A stretch of DNA of 16,507 nt from Promineifilum sp. Its GTDB lineage: Bacteria > Chloroflexota > Anaerolineae > Promineifilales > Promineifilaceae. The position numbers and the translations under genes are program-made. This document shows, piece by piece, positions 6,000-13,183 of the stretch. Position 1 is the first letter of the stretch. Each line of letters starts with the position of its first letter. The stretch lies in contig JACKBY010000036.1 of NCBI GenBank assembly GCA_020634335.1, positions 1-16,507 of the forward strand, read 5' to 3'. Below the pieces are notes generated by a model. It made no database searches and was not told where the DNA came from. It worked only from the letters and a program-made list of their open reading frames with translations.

Positions 6000-7892
6000 A
6001 TGGGCTTTATCCTGGACGGTCTGGAGACCGAAAGTTACGACCGGCAATACAGCGACCGCGAGTTGCTGGAGCGCATTGTCGGCTACTTCCGGCCCCATCG
6101 CGGCCGCATGGGGCTGATCGCGGTGATGATCACGCTCAACTCGGTCATGGGCGCGCTGGGCCCCATTGTCATTGCCCGCGCCGTGGGGCTGCTGGAGACA
6201 AACCCGACGACGACGACGATGCTGTTGATCGCCCTGGGGGTCAGTCTCGTCGGTGCGTCGGCCTGGGTCTTCAACTACATCCGCCAGTCGTTCTCGGCCC
6301 GTGTGACCAGCAACGTCATCCTGCAACTGCGCGACGACGTCTTCAACGCCACCGTGCGCCACGACATGTCGTTCTACGACGAACATCCGTCGGGCAAGAT
6401 CGTCAGCCGCGTCACGTCGGACACGCAAGACTTCGCCGAGGTCGTCAACCTGACGCTGAACATGATCAGTCAGGTGTTGCTGGTGGTGATGCTGATCGCC
6501 TATCTGCTGTCCGTCAACGTCCGCCTGACCCTGCTCCTGATCGCCATGGCTCCCTTCGCCGCAATCATCGCCCTCAGCTTCCGGCGGCTGGCGCGGCGCG
6601 TGACGCAGAACGCGCGGCGGGTGACGGCGATTATCAACGCCCAAATTCAGGAGTCGATCAGCGGCATCCTCATCGCCAAGAGCTTTCGGCAGGAGGCGGC
6701 CATCTACGCCACCTTCGACACCAACAACCGCCAGGGCTATCGAGTCGGGCTGACGCGCGGCCTGACGCTGTCGGGCATTTTTCCGCTGATGGGGCTGGCG
6801 TCGGGGCTGGGCACGGCCATCGTCTTTTTTGCCGGGGGGCTGGCGACGCGCAGCGCCATCGCCCCGGCCGAATGGTATCTGTTCATGCAGACGGTGGGCT
6901 TCTTCTGGTTTCCGGTGACAAGCATCGCCTCGTTCTGGAGCCAGTTCCAGGACGGCCTGTCGGCCGCCGAACGCGTTTTCGCCCTCATCGACCGCGAGCC
7001 GAAGGTGATGCAGGTGGCGGCCGAGCCGGTGGGACAGAGAATGTCGAATGACGAATTACGGGTGACGAATGAAGAGGATTCTTCACTCGCCACTCGTCAC
7101 TCGTCGTTCGTCGCTCCACCGACGCGGGGTCATATCGAATTCCGCCACGTGCGCTTCAGCTATACGGAGCGCGAGGTGGTGCTGCCCGATTTCTCGCTGG
7201 ACATTCGTGCCGGGGAGACGGTGGCCCTGGTCGGCCACACCGGCGCGGGCAAAAGCAGCATCGGCAAGCTCATCACCCGCTTCTACGAATTTCAGGGTGG
7301 GCAGATTCTGCTGGACGGCCGGGACATCAGGACGCTCGATCTGGGTCAATATCGCCTGCAAATCGGACTGGTGCCCCAGGAGCCGTTTCTCTTCAGCGGA
7401 TCGGTGGCCGACAATATCCGTTACGGGCGGCCGGAAGCGTCGGAAGAACAAGTGCTGGCCGCGGCGCGCACCATCAGCGGCGGCGAATGGCTGGCGGCGC
7501 TGCCGGCCGGCTTGCAGACCGATGTGGGCGAGCGCGGCAGCAGCCTGTCGATGGGTCAGCGGCAACTGGTGGCCCTGGCGCGGGTGGTGCTGAAGGACCC
7601 GGCGATCTTTATCCTCGACGAGGCTACAGCCAGCATCGATCCCTTCACCGAGACGCAAATTCAGGAAGGGCTACAGGACATCATGCGCGACCGCACGTCG
7701 CTCATCATCGCCCACCGCCTGTTCACCGTGCGCCACGCCGACCGCATCATCGTCATGGGCGACGGCCGGATCATTGAGGAAGGGCGACACGAGGAACTGC
7801 TGGCCGCGGGGGGATATTATGCCGAATTGTACAACACGTACTTTCGGCATCAGTCGCTGGACTACGTCGAAAAGCGGGTGTGGGAGGCGTAG
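6000..7892 (+). CDS. ABC exporter half-transporter, catalytic-site subunit
   Basis: The 630-residue protein has an exporter-type membrane domain (about 35-320) and an ATPase domain (about 378-630). Landmarks are Walker A GHTGAGKSS (412-420), Q-loop Q460, signature LSMGQ (516-520), Walker B IFILDE with catalytic Glu541, and His572 in IIAHRLF. The signature has Met where Gly is usual, while Walker B is canonical. This is the mirror image of the upstream subunit, as expected for the partner in a heterodimer with one degenerate site. A good ribosome-binding site, GGAGGG, lies at 5983-5988, inside the end of the preceding gene. The linker between the two domains (residues about 347-372) is encoded by a mirrored array of heptanucleotides and is unlike the rest of the protein. 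The stop lies 7 bp from the rpoD stop on the other strand, so the operon ends here. Confidence 0.95.
   Translation: MGFILDGLETESYDRQYSDRELLERIVGYFRPHRGRMGLIAVMITLNSVMGALGPIVIARAVGLLETNPTTTTMLLIALGVSLVGASAWVFNYIRQSFSARVTSNVILQLRDDVFNATVRHDMSFYDEHPSGKIVSRVTSDTQDFAEVVNLTLNMISQVLLVVMLIAYLLSVNVRLTLLLIAMAPFAAIIALSFRRLARRVTQNARRVTAIINAQIQESISGILIAKSFRQEAAIYATFDTNNRQGYRVGLTRGLTLSGIFPLMGLASGLGTAIVFFAGGLATRSAIAPAEWYLFMQTVGFFWFPVTSIASFWSQFQDGLSAAERVFALIDREPKVMQVAAEPVGQRMSNDELRVTNEEDSSLATRHSSFVAPPTRGHIEFRHVRFSYTEREVVLPDFSLDIRAGETVALVGHTGAGKSSIGKLITRFYEFQGGQILLDGRDIRTLDLGQYRLQIGLVPQEPFLFSGSVADNIRYGRPEASEEQVLAAARTISGGEWLAALPAGLQTDVGERGSSLSMGQRQLVALARVVLKDPAIFILDEATASIDPFTETQIQEGLQDIMRDRTSLIIAHRLFTVRHADRIIVMGDGRIIEEGRHEELLAAGGYYAELYNTYFRHQSLDYVEKRVWEA
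7039..7116 (+). repeat. Mirrored array of heptanucleotides inside the ABC gene
   Basis: Five tandem 7-mers of consensus GAATGAC (7039-7073) face five 7-mers of the reverse-complement type, such as GTCACTC (7082-7116), across an 8-base centre. The whole is a 78-bp imperfect palindrome, exactly 26 codons long, and keeps the ABC reading frame open. It looks like an inserted intergenic-type repeat that became coding sequence, because equivalent regions of related exporters are only a short linker. Confidence 0.8.
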
Positions 7893-7899
7893 GGGCCGT

Positions 7900-9687
7900 C
7901 TACTGCAGGTAGTCGCGTAGCGAGCGGCTGCGGCTGGGGTGTCGCAGCTTGCGCAGCGCCTTGGCCTCGATTTGCCGGATGCGCTCGCGCGTCACGCCGA
8001 AGTTCTTGCCGACCTCTTCCAGTGTGTGGTCCTTGCCGTCGTTGAGGCCGAAGCGCATCTCCAGCACCTCGCGCTCGCGCTCATTGAGCGCCTCCAGCAC
8101 GGTGCGGATTTGTTCCCGCAGCAGTTCGCGGCTGGCGGCATCACCCGGCTCCAGGATGCTTTCGTCGGCCAGAAAGTCACCCAGTTCCGTGGCGTCGTCG
8201 TTGTTGCCCACCGGCGTCTCCAGCGACATGGGGTCCATGGCGATGCGCAAAATATCGCGAATCTTGCCGACGGCCAGCCGCCACTTGCGCTCCAGCATCG
8301 GGTCGATGGGCTGATTCGTTTCCTGGGCCAGCTTGATGGCCGCCGATTCCTCGGGCGTCAGGTACTCCAACTCGGGGGCCAGGGCCAGCTCCTCGGTGCT
8401 GGGCTCATGGCCCAGCTTTTGAACCAGCTCGCGCTGGCTCTTGACGATCTTGTTGATCGTCTCGTACATGTGGACGGGGATACGAATGGTGCGCGCCTGG
8501 TCGGCGATGGCCCGGCTGACGGCTTGGCGAATCCACCACGTGGCGTAGGTGCTGAACTTGAAGCCCTTGGTGTGGTCGAATTTCTCGACGGCGCGCAACA
8601 GCCCGACGTTGCCCTCCTGCACCAGGTCGAGCAACTGGATGCCGCGGCCCATGTAGCGCTTGGCGACGCTGACCACCAGCCGCAAATTGGCGCGGGTCAG
8701 GTTGCCCTTGGCCTCCTCGGCCAGATTGACGATCATGAATTCGTTGTACTTCAGCGACGAATCGGCCGGGAAGAGCCAATCCTCGACCTCGGCCGCGGGC
8801 GGCAGTGCGTTCTCGCGCCGCACGTATTCGTCCACTTGCTCGGCTATGCCTTCGGGGAAGAGATAGAGGGCCGTGAGCACGGCAAAGAGGCAATCGGCCA
8901 GGTCGGTCCAGGCTTCGTCCTGGCCCCACGTGCCGTCGTTGAGGTAGCGATGGACGTAGGAGCGCCCGGGGCGCTGCCAGTCGCGGCGCAGCTTGCGCGC
9001 TTCCTCCAAGAGCGGCAGCAGTTCCGGGGGGGCCACCTTGATGTGGGCGCTGCTGTCCAGCACGCATTGCCAGCACTCCAGCATGGTGCGATAGTTCAAT
9101 ATCATGGCCCGGGCGCGCAGGGCGTCCCGGTTGATGGGCTGCTCATTGGGCGGATTGGGCTGCGGCTCGGCTGGGGCCGGCTTGCGGCCGCGGCGGCCGT
9201 TGCCGTGGTTGTTCAGGCTCAGACCCACGTCCTGATTCAGCCGTTCGAGCACGCGCTGGGCCTGCATCTGCGTGGCCAGCCAAATTTCCTGCTCGGCCGA
9301 CAGCAGCGGCACCTGGCCGATCTCCTTCAGATAGGTGTGGACGGGGTCATCTTCGGCGTCGCTGAGGTGGATCTTCTCCTCGTCTTCTTCGAGGTCGTCC
9401 AGCCGATCGAGCAAGCCGATGTCGCCCGGATCGTCGATCAGCTCCCCATCGGCGGCGACGATGCGGATATTCAGTTTCTGCAGGCGTTCATAGAGGTGTT
9501 CGGCCTGCTCCTCACTCACCGACGCCAGGATGGATTGCACATCAGTTTCGGCGATCTGCCGGGAGCGGCGAGCCTTGCGTACCAACGCATCGACGTCCAG
9601 CGGTTCGCGGCTTGCGTGCTCATCCGCATCGCTATCGATGTCGTCGTTGTCTTGCTCCGGCGCTTCCGGGTCGGGGTATATCTCCAT
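7900..9687 (-). CDS. rpoD: Primary RNA polymerase sigma factor (sigma70/SigA family)
   Basis: The 595-residue protein directs RNA polymerase to housekeeping promoters. It has an acidic N-terminus and a region 1.1-like part (about 30-90), region 1.2 with DPVHTYLKEIGQVPLLSAEQE (split here as DPVHTYLKEIG, then QVPLLSAEQE; 114-134), region 2 with LRLVVSVAKRYMGRG, LLDLVQEGN and YATWWIRQAV (about 325-400), region 3 (about 405-515) and region 4 with LEEVGKNFGVTRERIRQIEA, the promoter -35 recognition helix-turn-helix (about 525-595). Regions 1.2 and 2 are separated by a long non-conserved stretch (about 145-320). Region 3.1 also has an extra charged segment (about 437-472) between EPSTEEL and VGKIRDILRIA. 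It follows dnaG by 82 bp on the same strand, the conserved macromolecular-synthesis order. No convincing Shine-Dalgarno precedes the ATG. Confidence 0.97.
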   Translation of the reverse strand: MEIYPDPEAPEQDNDDIDSDADEHASREPLDVDALVRKARRSRQIAETDVQSILASVSEEQAEHLYERLQKLNIRIVAADGELIDDPGDIGLLDRLDDLEEDEEKIHLSDAEDDPVHTYLKEIGQVPLLSAEQEIWLATQMQAQRVLERLNQDVGLSLNNHGNGRRGRKPAPAEPQPNPPNEQPINRDALRARAMILNYRTMLECWQCVLDSSAHIKVAPPELLPLLEEARKLRRDWQRPGRSYVHRYLNDGTWGQDEAWTDLADCLFAVLTALYLFPEGIAEQVDEYVRRENALPPAAEVEDWLFPADSSLKYNEFMIVNLAEEAKGNLTRANLRLVVSVAKRYMGRGIQLLDLVQEGNVGLLRAVEKFDHTKGFKFSTYATWWIRQAVSRAIADQARTIRIPVHMYETINKIVKSQRELVQKLGHEPSTEELALAPELEYLTPEESAAIKLAQETNQPIDPMLERKWRLAVGKIRDILRIAMDPMSLETPVGNNDDATELGDFLADESILEPGDAASRELLREQIRTVLEALNEREREVLEMRFGLNDGKDHTLEEVGKNFGVTRERIRQIEAKALRKLRHPSRSRSLRDYLQ

Positions 9688-9697
9688 ACAGAAACCG

Positions 9698-9726
9698 TTT
9701 ATAAACTACCAGTCAGGAACGATAAA
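9698..9726 (-). promoter_or_regulatory. Candidate internal promoter of rpoD
   Basis: On the minus strand the dnaG-rpoD gap holds TTTATC (9726-9721), a 17-base spacer and TATAAA (9703-9698). Transcription would begin only a few bases before the rpoD ATG, giving an almost leaderless message. The -35 match is weak, so rpoD may rely mainly on the dnaG promoter. Confidence 0.3.
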
Positions 9727-9769
9727 TCTCTCATCTGATTCGCGTCTGTTCAGGACAACTGACGGCATG

Positions 9770-11818
9770 TTAGCGGGGTTTGCGGCCGCTCAACCCCTGT
9801 TCGGCGCGGCGGCGGCCGGTGGCCGTCATGGCATCCCGCGCGCGATTAATGCGCCCCATCTCCTGAACCTGAGCCAGATAGGAGCCGGTCAGCTCATCTT
9901 TGGATTCAGCAGGACTGCCTGACGGCAGAAGCTGCTTGAGAATGGTGTTGTGTTCCCTGATTTTCTCCAACCGCCAATCGAGCACGGATAAGGCCAGAGA
10001 GTCAGGCAATCGATCCAGCTTTATGCCTGGCGTCGACGGCTTGGCGAACAGCGCCTTCACCCGTTGCGCAAGCACCGAGTCAAGACTATCGCACAATTCA
10101 TCAATCGTGGCAACAGTCGGCAATGTGGCGCGTTGAACGATGACGTCGAGCAAGGCCCGGTCTTCGACGCGCACGAAATCCGCGGCCGATACCTCGGGCT
10201 GCTTGTGGCGGCCGAGCAGATAGTTGACGGCCGACAGCGCGCCGGGATGCTCCAGGGCTTGGCGCAAGAAGTTCTCTTCCAGGCGCGAGGCATGGCGCAG
10301 GCGGCGTGTGGCGATCTTGCCGCCGCCGCTGCTGAGCACGGCGCGGGCGGGCGCGCCCAGGTCATCGGGCGGTGCTTCCGGCTCCGGGGGATAGGACGCG
10401 GCGGCCGGCGGCCCGCCGGCCGGGGTCTCGCCTCGCGGCGGGTGTTGGCGGGTGGGCGGTCGGCGGTCTTTCTTTTGCCGTGCCGCCGCCTGCCGCAGCG
10501 CCGCCTCGTCGATGCCCAGCGTTTTGCTCAGGCGTTTCAGGTAGTGATCGCGCTCCACGGGGTCGGCGATGTCGTCAATGAGGGGCAGCACTTGGGCGGC
10601 GGCGGCCGACTTGCCCTTGGCGTCGCCCGGCTCCAGCGCCGCGGCCACCACCCGGATGACGTAGTCGACCACCGGCCGGGCCTCGGCCAACAGGCGCGGC
10701 CAGGCGGCCGGGTCGCTGCGGATGAGTTTGTCGGGGTCTTGTCCCTCCGGCAAGGTGACGACGCGGATGTCGGCCTTCAGCCGTCCTTCGAGTTGCACCA
10801 GGCCGCGAGCGTCGAAACGCACGTCGAGGTCGCGGTCGAGCGTCTCGCGCGCCAGTTGCAGGCTGCGCAGGGTGGCCTTGGCTCCGGCCGCGTCGGGGTC
10901 GAGGGCCAGCACGAACCGTTTGCTCTGCTTCTGCAGCAGGCGCAATTGCGCCTCGGTCAAGCTGGTACCCATCTGGGCCACCACGTTGCGAAAGCCATGC
11001 TGCCAGGCGGTCATCACGTCCAGATAGCCTTCGACCAGGACGACCTCGTGTTTCTCGCGGATATAGCGTTTAGCCATGTCGAGGCCGAAGATGAGGCGGC
11101 CTTTGTCAAACAGCTCGGTTTGGGGGCTGTTGAGGTACTTCGGCACGCCATCGGGGTCGAGCGTGCGCGCGCCGAAGCCGACGACGCGGCCGTCGAGGTC
11201 GCGAATGGGAATCATGAGGCGGCCGCGGAACCGGTCGTAGCGCGTGTGGCGCTGCTCGTGCTCGGTCAGCAAGCCGACGGCCAGCAGCTCGTCCTCGCTG
11301 TAGCCCTGGGCGGTGAAGTGGGTCTTGGCCGCATCCCACGAATCGAGGGCGAAGCCGAGGCGGAAGGCGGCCACGGTGTCATCGGCCAGGGCGCGCCCGG
11401 CCACATAGCCGCGGGCGTCTGAGGCCTGCGGCGCGTGCAGCAGCAGTTGGTGATAATAATTGGAAGCGGCGTCGAGCAGGGCGGCGTGGCGCTCTTCGGT
11501 GGCCTCGCGGGCGGCATCCTTCGGCCGTGTCTCCTCCAGCGTGACTCCGGCCCGCCGGGCCAGATCGACCAGCGTCTCCTTGAAATCCCAGCCGTTCTTC
11601 TTCATGACGAAGGAGAAGACGTCGCCGCCCTCGGCGCAAGCGCCGAAGCAGCGCCACGTCTGGGTCTCTGGGAAGACGTAGAAGGCGGGGGTTTTGGTGT
11701 TGGGGTGGAAGGGGCAGAAACCGGCGTAGTTGCGCCCTGATTTGCGCAGCTGGACGCCGTAGTCCTGGACTACGTCGACGAGGTCGAGCCGGTTCTTGAT
11801 CTCCTGTGTGTCGGTCAT
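9770..11818 (-). CDS. dnaG: DNA primase
   Basis: The 682-residue protein makes RNA primers at the replication fork. The N-terminal zinc-binding domain has C35-x-x-H38 and C57-x-x-x-C61 (in CFGACAEGGD), one residue longer than the usual CxxC spacing. The polymerase domain follows, with GRLMIPIRDLDGRVVGFGAR and PKYLNSPQTELFDKGR (about 200-240). The TOPRIM fold has VLVEGYLDV (Glu263) and ALDPDAAG (Asp307, Asp309), the metal-binding acidic residues. A Pro-rich, low-complexity stretch then leads to the C-terminal helicase-binding region. Length is slightly above the typical 580-650 residues, mostly because of that linker. It is the first gene of a dnaG-rpoD unit; no rpsU is seen upstream. No clear Shine-Dalgarno lies before the ATG. 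Confidence 0.97.
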   Translation of the reverse strand: MTDTQEIKNRLDLVDVVQDYGVQLRKSGRNYAGFCPFHPNTKTPAFYVFPETQTWRCFGACAEGGDVFSFVMKKNGWDFKETLVDLARRAGVTLEETRPKDAAREATEERHAALLDAASNYYHQLLLHAPQASDARGYVAGRALADDTVAAFRLGFALDSWDAAKTHFTAQGYSEDELLAVGLLTEHEQRHTRYDRFRGRLMIPIRDLDGRVVGFGARTLDPDGVPKYLNSPQTELFDKGRLIFGLDMAKRYIREKHEVVLVEGYLDVMTAWQHGFRNVVAQMGTSLTEAQLRLLQKQSKRFVLALDPDAAGAKATLRSLQLARETLDRDLDVRFDARGLVQLEGRLKADIRVVTLPEGQDPDKLIRSDPAAWPRLLAEARPVVDYVIRVVAAALEPGDAKGKSAAAAQVLPLIDDIADPVERDHYLKRLSKTLGIDEAALRQAAARQKKDRRPPTRQHPPRGETPAGGPPAAASYPPEPEAPPDDLGAPARAVLSSGGGKIATRRLRHASRLEENFLRQALEHPGALSAVNYLLGRHKQPEVSAADFVRVEDRALLDVIVQRATLPTVATIDELCDSLDSVLAQRVKALFAKPSTPGIKLDRLPDSLALSVLDWRLEKIREHNTILKQLLPSGSPAESKDELTGSYLAQVQEMGRINRARDAMTATGRRRAEQGLSGRKPR

Positions 11819-11832
11819 GTCAAAGAGAATCT

Positions 11833-11859
11833 ACAGATTTCACAGATCGCACAGATTTT
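11833..11859 (+). repeat. Three tandem nonamers in the dnaG leader
   Basis: ACAGATTTC, ACAGATCGC and ACAGATTTT follow each other without gaps (11833-11841, 11842-11850 and 11851-11859). The same nonamer family forms the nuoD-nuoE palindrome at 15922-15984. They lie between the dnaG start and its presumed promoter, so they would be in the dnaG leader RNA. Confidence 0.75.
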
Positions 11860-11903
11860 CGCCCATCATGGAGTTACCTGTGGATGTGGTTGTTGAACAG
11901 CAG

Positions 11904-11932
11904 ATTATAGCGTAAGGGGGACTAACGGTGTA
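11904..11932 (-). promoter_or_regulatory. Candidate promoter of dnaG-rpoD
   Basis: On the minus strand a perfect TATAAT (11909-11904) lies 17 bases after a weak -35-like TACACC (ending at 11927). Transcription would start near 11897, about 80 bases upstream of the dnaG ATG. The -10 match is strong and the -35 poor, so an activator or extended contacts may matter. Confidence 0.5.
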
Positions 11933-12034
11933 TTGAACATCTGAAAGATTTTGGGGATCACGCCGGTTTGATGCAATAGAGAGAATTGCCCAAGTAAAAT
12001 GAGTATGATCCAACACTTGAGCGCTGATTGGCAG

Positions 12035-12063
12035 TTGATACCCGAAGTTACCGGATTTATACT
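12035..12063 (+). promoter_or_regulatory. Sigma70-type promoter of the HXXEE gene
   Basis: TTGATA (12035-12040), exactly 17 bases, then TATACT (12058-12063) is close to the bacterial housekeeping consensus at 5 of 6 bases in the -10 and 4 of 6 in the -35. The leader would be about 45 bases. It diverges from the dnaG promoter about 130 bp away. Confidence 0.7.
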
Positions 12064-12114
12064 GCAAGTATCCGGCATTGTGGCGGATAGTAGGCAAGAA
12101 CGGGAAAGTGTCCG

Positions 12115-12780
12115 ATGAGTTTCATGCGCCAGAACTGGTACTATGTCGGTGGTGTTCTGTTTGTTGTCCTGTCGTTTTCGGTCGGGTTTTTTGGCGATTC
12201 ACTCAATCCTCTGAGCAAAATCCTTACTTTAAGCTTCATGGCTCTCCTGGTTCATCAGTTTGAGGAATATGCGATACCGGGCGGATTTCCATCTGTCTTC
12301 AACATGGCCTTGATGAGCGAAAAGGATGTTCCAGATAGATACCCGCTGAACCGCCAGAGCTGTCTGACCGTGAACGTGTTCGCCGGCTATACGTTTTATA
12401 TCGTGCCCATTTTGCTTCCCAACCTGATCTGGCTGGGCCTGGTTCAGGTTCTCTTTGGTGTGGCCCAATTCGCCATCCATGGGATCGTAATCAACAGGCG
12501 GCTGAAGGCCTGGTATAATCCGGGGTTGGCGGCGGTCGTTTTCCTCCACGTGCCGATCGCCATTTATTACATCCGGTATGTTTATGATCTTGGATTGATG
12601 CAGACCTGGTATTGGCTTGCGGCGATTCTCTTGACCGTGCTGGGTGCTTTCGTCATCATCCTCTTGCCTGTTCAGTTGTTAAAGGATAAGAACTCCGCGT
12701 ACCGCTTCTCGGCCGAAGAAATGCAGCGGTTCAACGTCGCTGAGAAACTTGAGCATCTGAGTAGGGCAGAAATGAGGTGA
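12115..12780 (+). CDS. HXXEE-domain membrane protein of unknown function
   Basis: The 221-residue protein is largely hydrophobic, with probable spans near 9-27, 35-50, 88-106, 108-126, 138-156 and 163-187. It carries HQFEEYAIPGGFP at 47-59, the His-x-x-Glu-Glu block that gives the HXXEE family its name. A second conserved-looking patch, His122 with GIVINRRLKAWYNPG, follows. Polar residues in or next to membrane segments suggest metal binding or an intramembrane enzyme, but no activity is established as far as I know. A GGGAAAG stretch (12102-12108) precedes the ATG at a suitable distance; ATG 12124 is a possible later start. The gene is alone between the divergent dnaG unit and nuoA, and its GC content looks lower than that of neighbours, which hints at a separate origin. 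Confidence 0.8.
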   Translation: MSFMRQNWYYVGGVLFVVLSFSVGFFGDSLNPLSKILTLSFMALLVHQFEEYAIPGGFPSVFNMALMSEKDVPDRYPLNRQSCLTVNVFAGYTFYIVPILLPNLIWLGLVQVLFGVAQFAIHGIVINRRLKAWYNPGLAAVVFLHVPIAIYYIRYVYDLGLMQTWYWLAAILLTVLGAFVIILLPVQLLKDKNSAYRFSAEEMQRFNVAEKLEHLSRAEMR

Positions 12781-13001
12781 GGCAGCTATTTGAGCGTACG
12801 AAACAGAGTGTGGCGAACGGGAGTTTGCCCGGATAAACTTGGATCGCCGCCCGGCGGGAAGAGATGACGCCATTTCCCCTGGAGTTGCCGAGCCAGTTCC
12901 ACGCGACAAGAGCGGCCGCACAATGACCTAACTCTCATTCCACCTTGAATCAAGGATAATTCAAGGAGCTGCTCAACGTCAGGGATATGCTTTGCGTCTG
13001 C

Positions 13002-13039
13002 CAGAGGAGATGGTTCCCCTTTTGGCCTCTGTTTTAATT
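13002..13039 (+). terminator. Possible terminator downstream of the HXXEE gene
   Basis: CAGAGG (13002-13007) pairs with CCTCTG (13026-13031) and is followed directly by TTTTAATT. The 6-bp stem with an 18-base loop is weak for an intrinsic terminator, but the T-run position fits. Confidence 0.35.
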
Positions 13040-13054
13040 GTGATAGAATTCACA
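13022..13054 (+). promoter_or_regulatory. CRP-like palindrome overlapping a candidate nuo promoter
   Basis: TGTGA (13039-13043), six bases, TCACA (13050-13054) is a perfect match to the core binding site of CRP-type regulators. The six central bases, TAGAAT (13044-13049), also read as a -10 hexamer with an upstream TG (extended -10). TTGGCC (13022-13027) lies 16 bases before it. If this is the promoter, a regulator bound here would block it. If the promoter at 13095-13124 is used instead, the site lies about 84 bases upstream of its start and could activate. Confidence 0.5.
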
Positions 13055-13058
13055 TCAA

Positions 13059-13079
13059 GGGAGAAGGCCTGCTTCTCCC
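13059..13079 (+). other. Perfect 8-bp hairpin in the nuo leader
   Basis: GGGAGAAG (13059-13066) and CTTCTCCC (13072-13079) flank a 5-base loop. No T-run follows, so it is a poor terminator. It would sit at or near the 5' end of a message begun at the TAGAAT element and could stabilise it. Confidence 0.5.
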
Positions 13080-13094
13080 CTAATATTGTATTTA

Positions 13095-13124
13095 TTGGCG
13101 CATCCGGCCCGGTGAGATTATGAT
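13095..13124 (+). promoter_or_regulatory. Alternative candidate nuo promoter
   Basis: TTGGCG (13095-13100), an 18-base spacer and TATGAT (13119-13124) resemble a sigma70-type promoter. The leader to the nuoA ATG would be about 53 bases. Confidence 0.35.
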
Positions 13125-13183
13125 TTCGTCAGGCTTGCTTGGCGCACGATTCACGATCATACACGGAACCACAGAGCGCGATT

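Larger units (their letters stand above)
12781..13183 (+). other. 403-bp intergenic region before nuoA
   Basis: I see no convincing gene on either strand. The left half contains only weak inverted repeats, for example CTTGAAT at 12944-12950 with ATTCAAG at 12959-12965. The right half is rich in signals, listed separately: a terminator-like hairpin, a CRP-like palindrome, a second hairpin and two possible promoters. Confidence 0.7.

Noticed and set aside
7939..9738. 599-codon open frame on the plus strand opposite rpoD
   Set aside because: It is the antisense of a clear sigma factor; composition is biased and no domain is recognisable.
10064..11422. 452-codon open frame opposite dnaG
   Set aside because: It is the antisense of the primase gene, with a typical codon-complement composition and no motif.
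11833..11859. The three ACAGATTTC-type copies as a CRISPR array
   Set aside because: The units are 9 bases long and follow each other without spacers; no cas gene is present.
11840..12097. 85-codon minus-strand frame upstream of dnaG
   Set aside because: It lies across the candidate dnaG promoter and repeats, has no recognisable feature and no good ribosome-binding site.
12679..12921. 80-codon minus-strand frame at the end of the HXXEE gene
   Set aside because: It overlaps a supported gene and its sequence shows no structure or family likeness.
12944..12965. Inverted repeat CTTGAAT / ATTCAAG as an operator or terminator
   Set aside because: The stem is 7 bp with no T-run, no nearby start and no second copy; chance is likely in AT-richer DNA.
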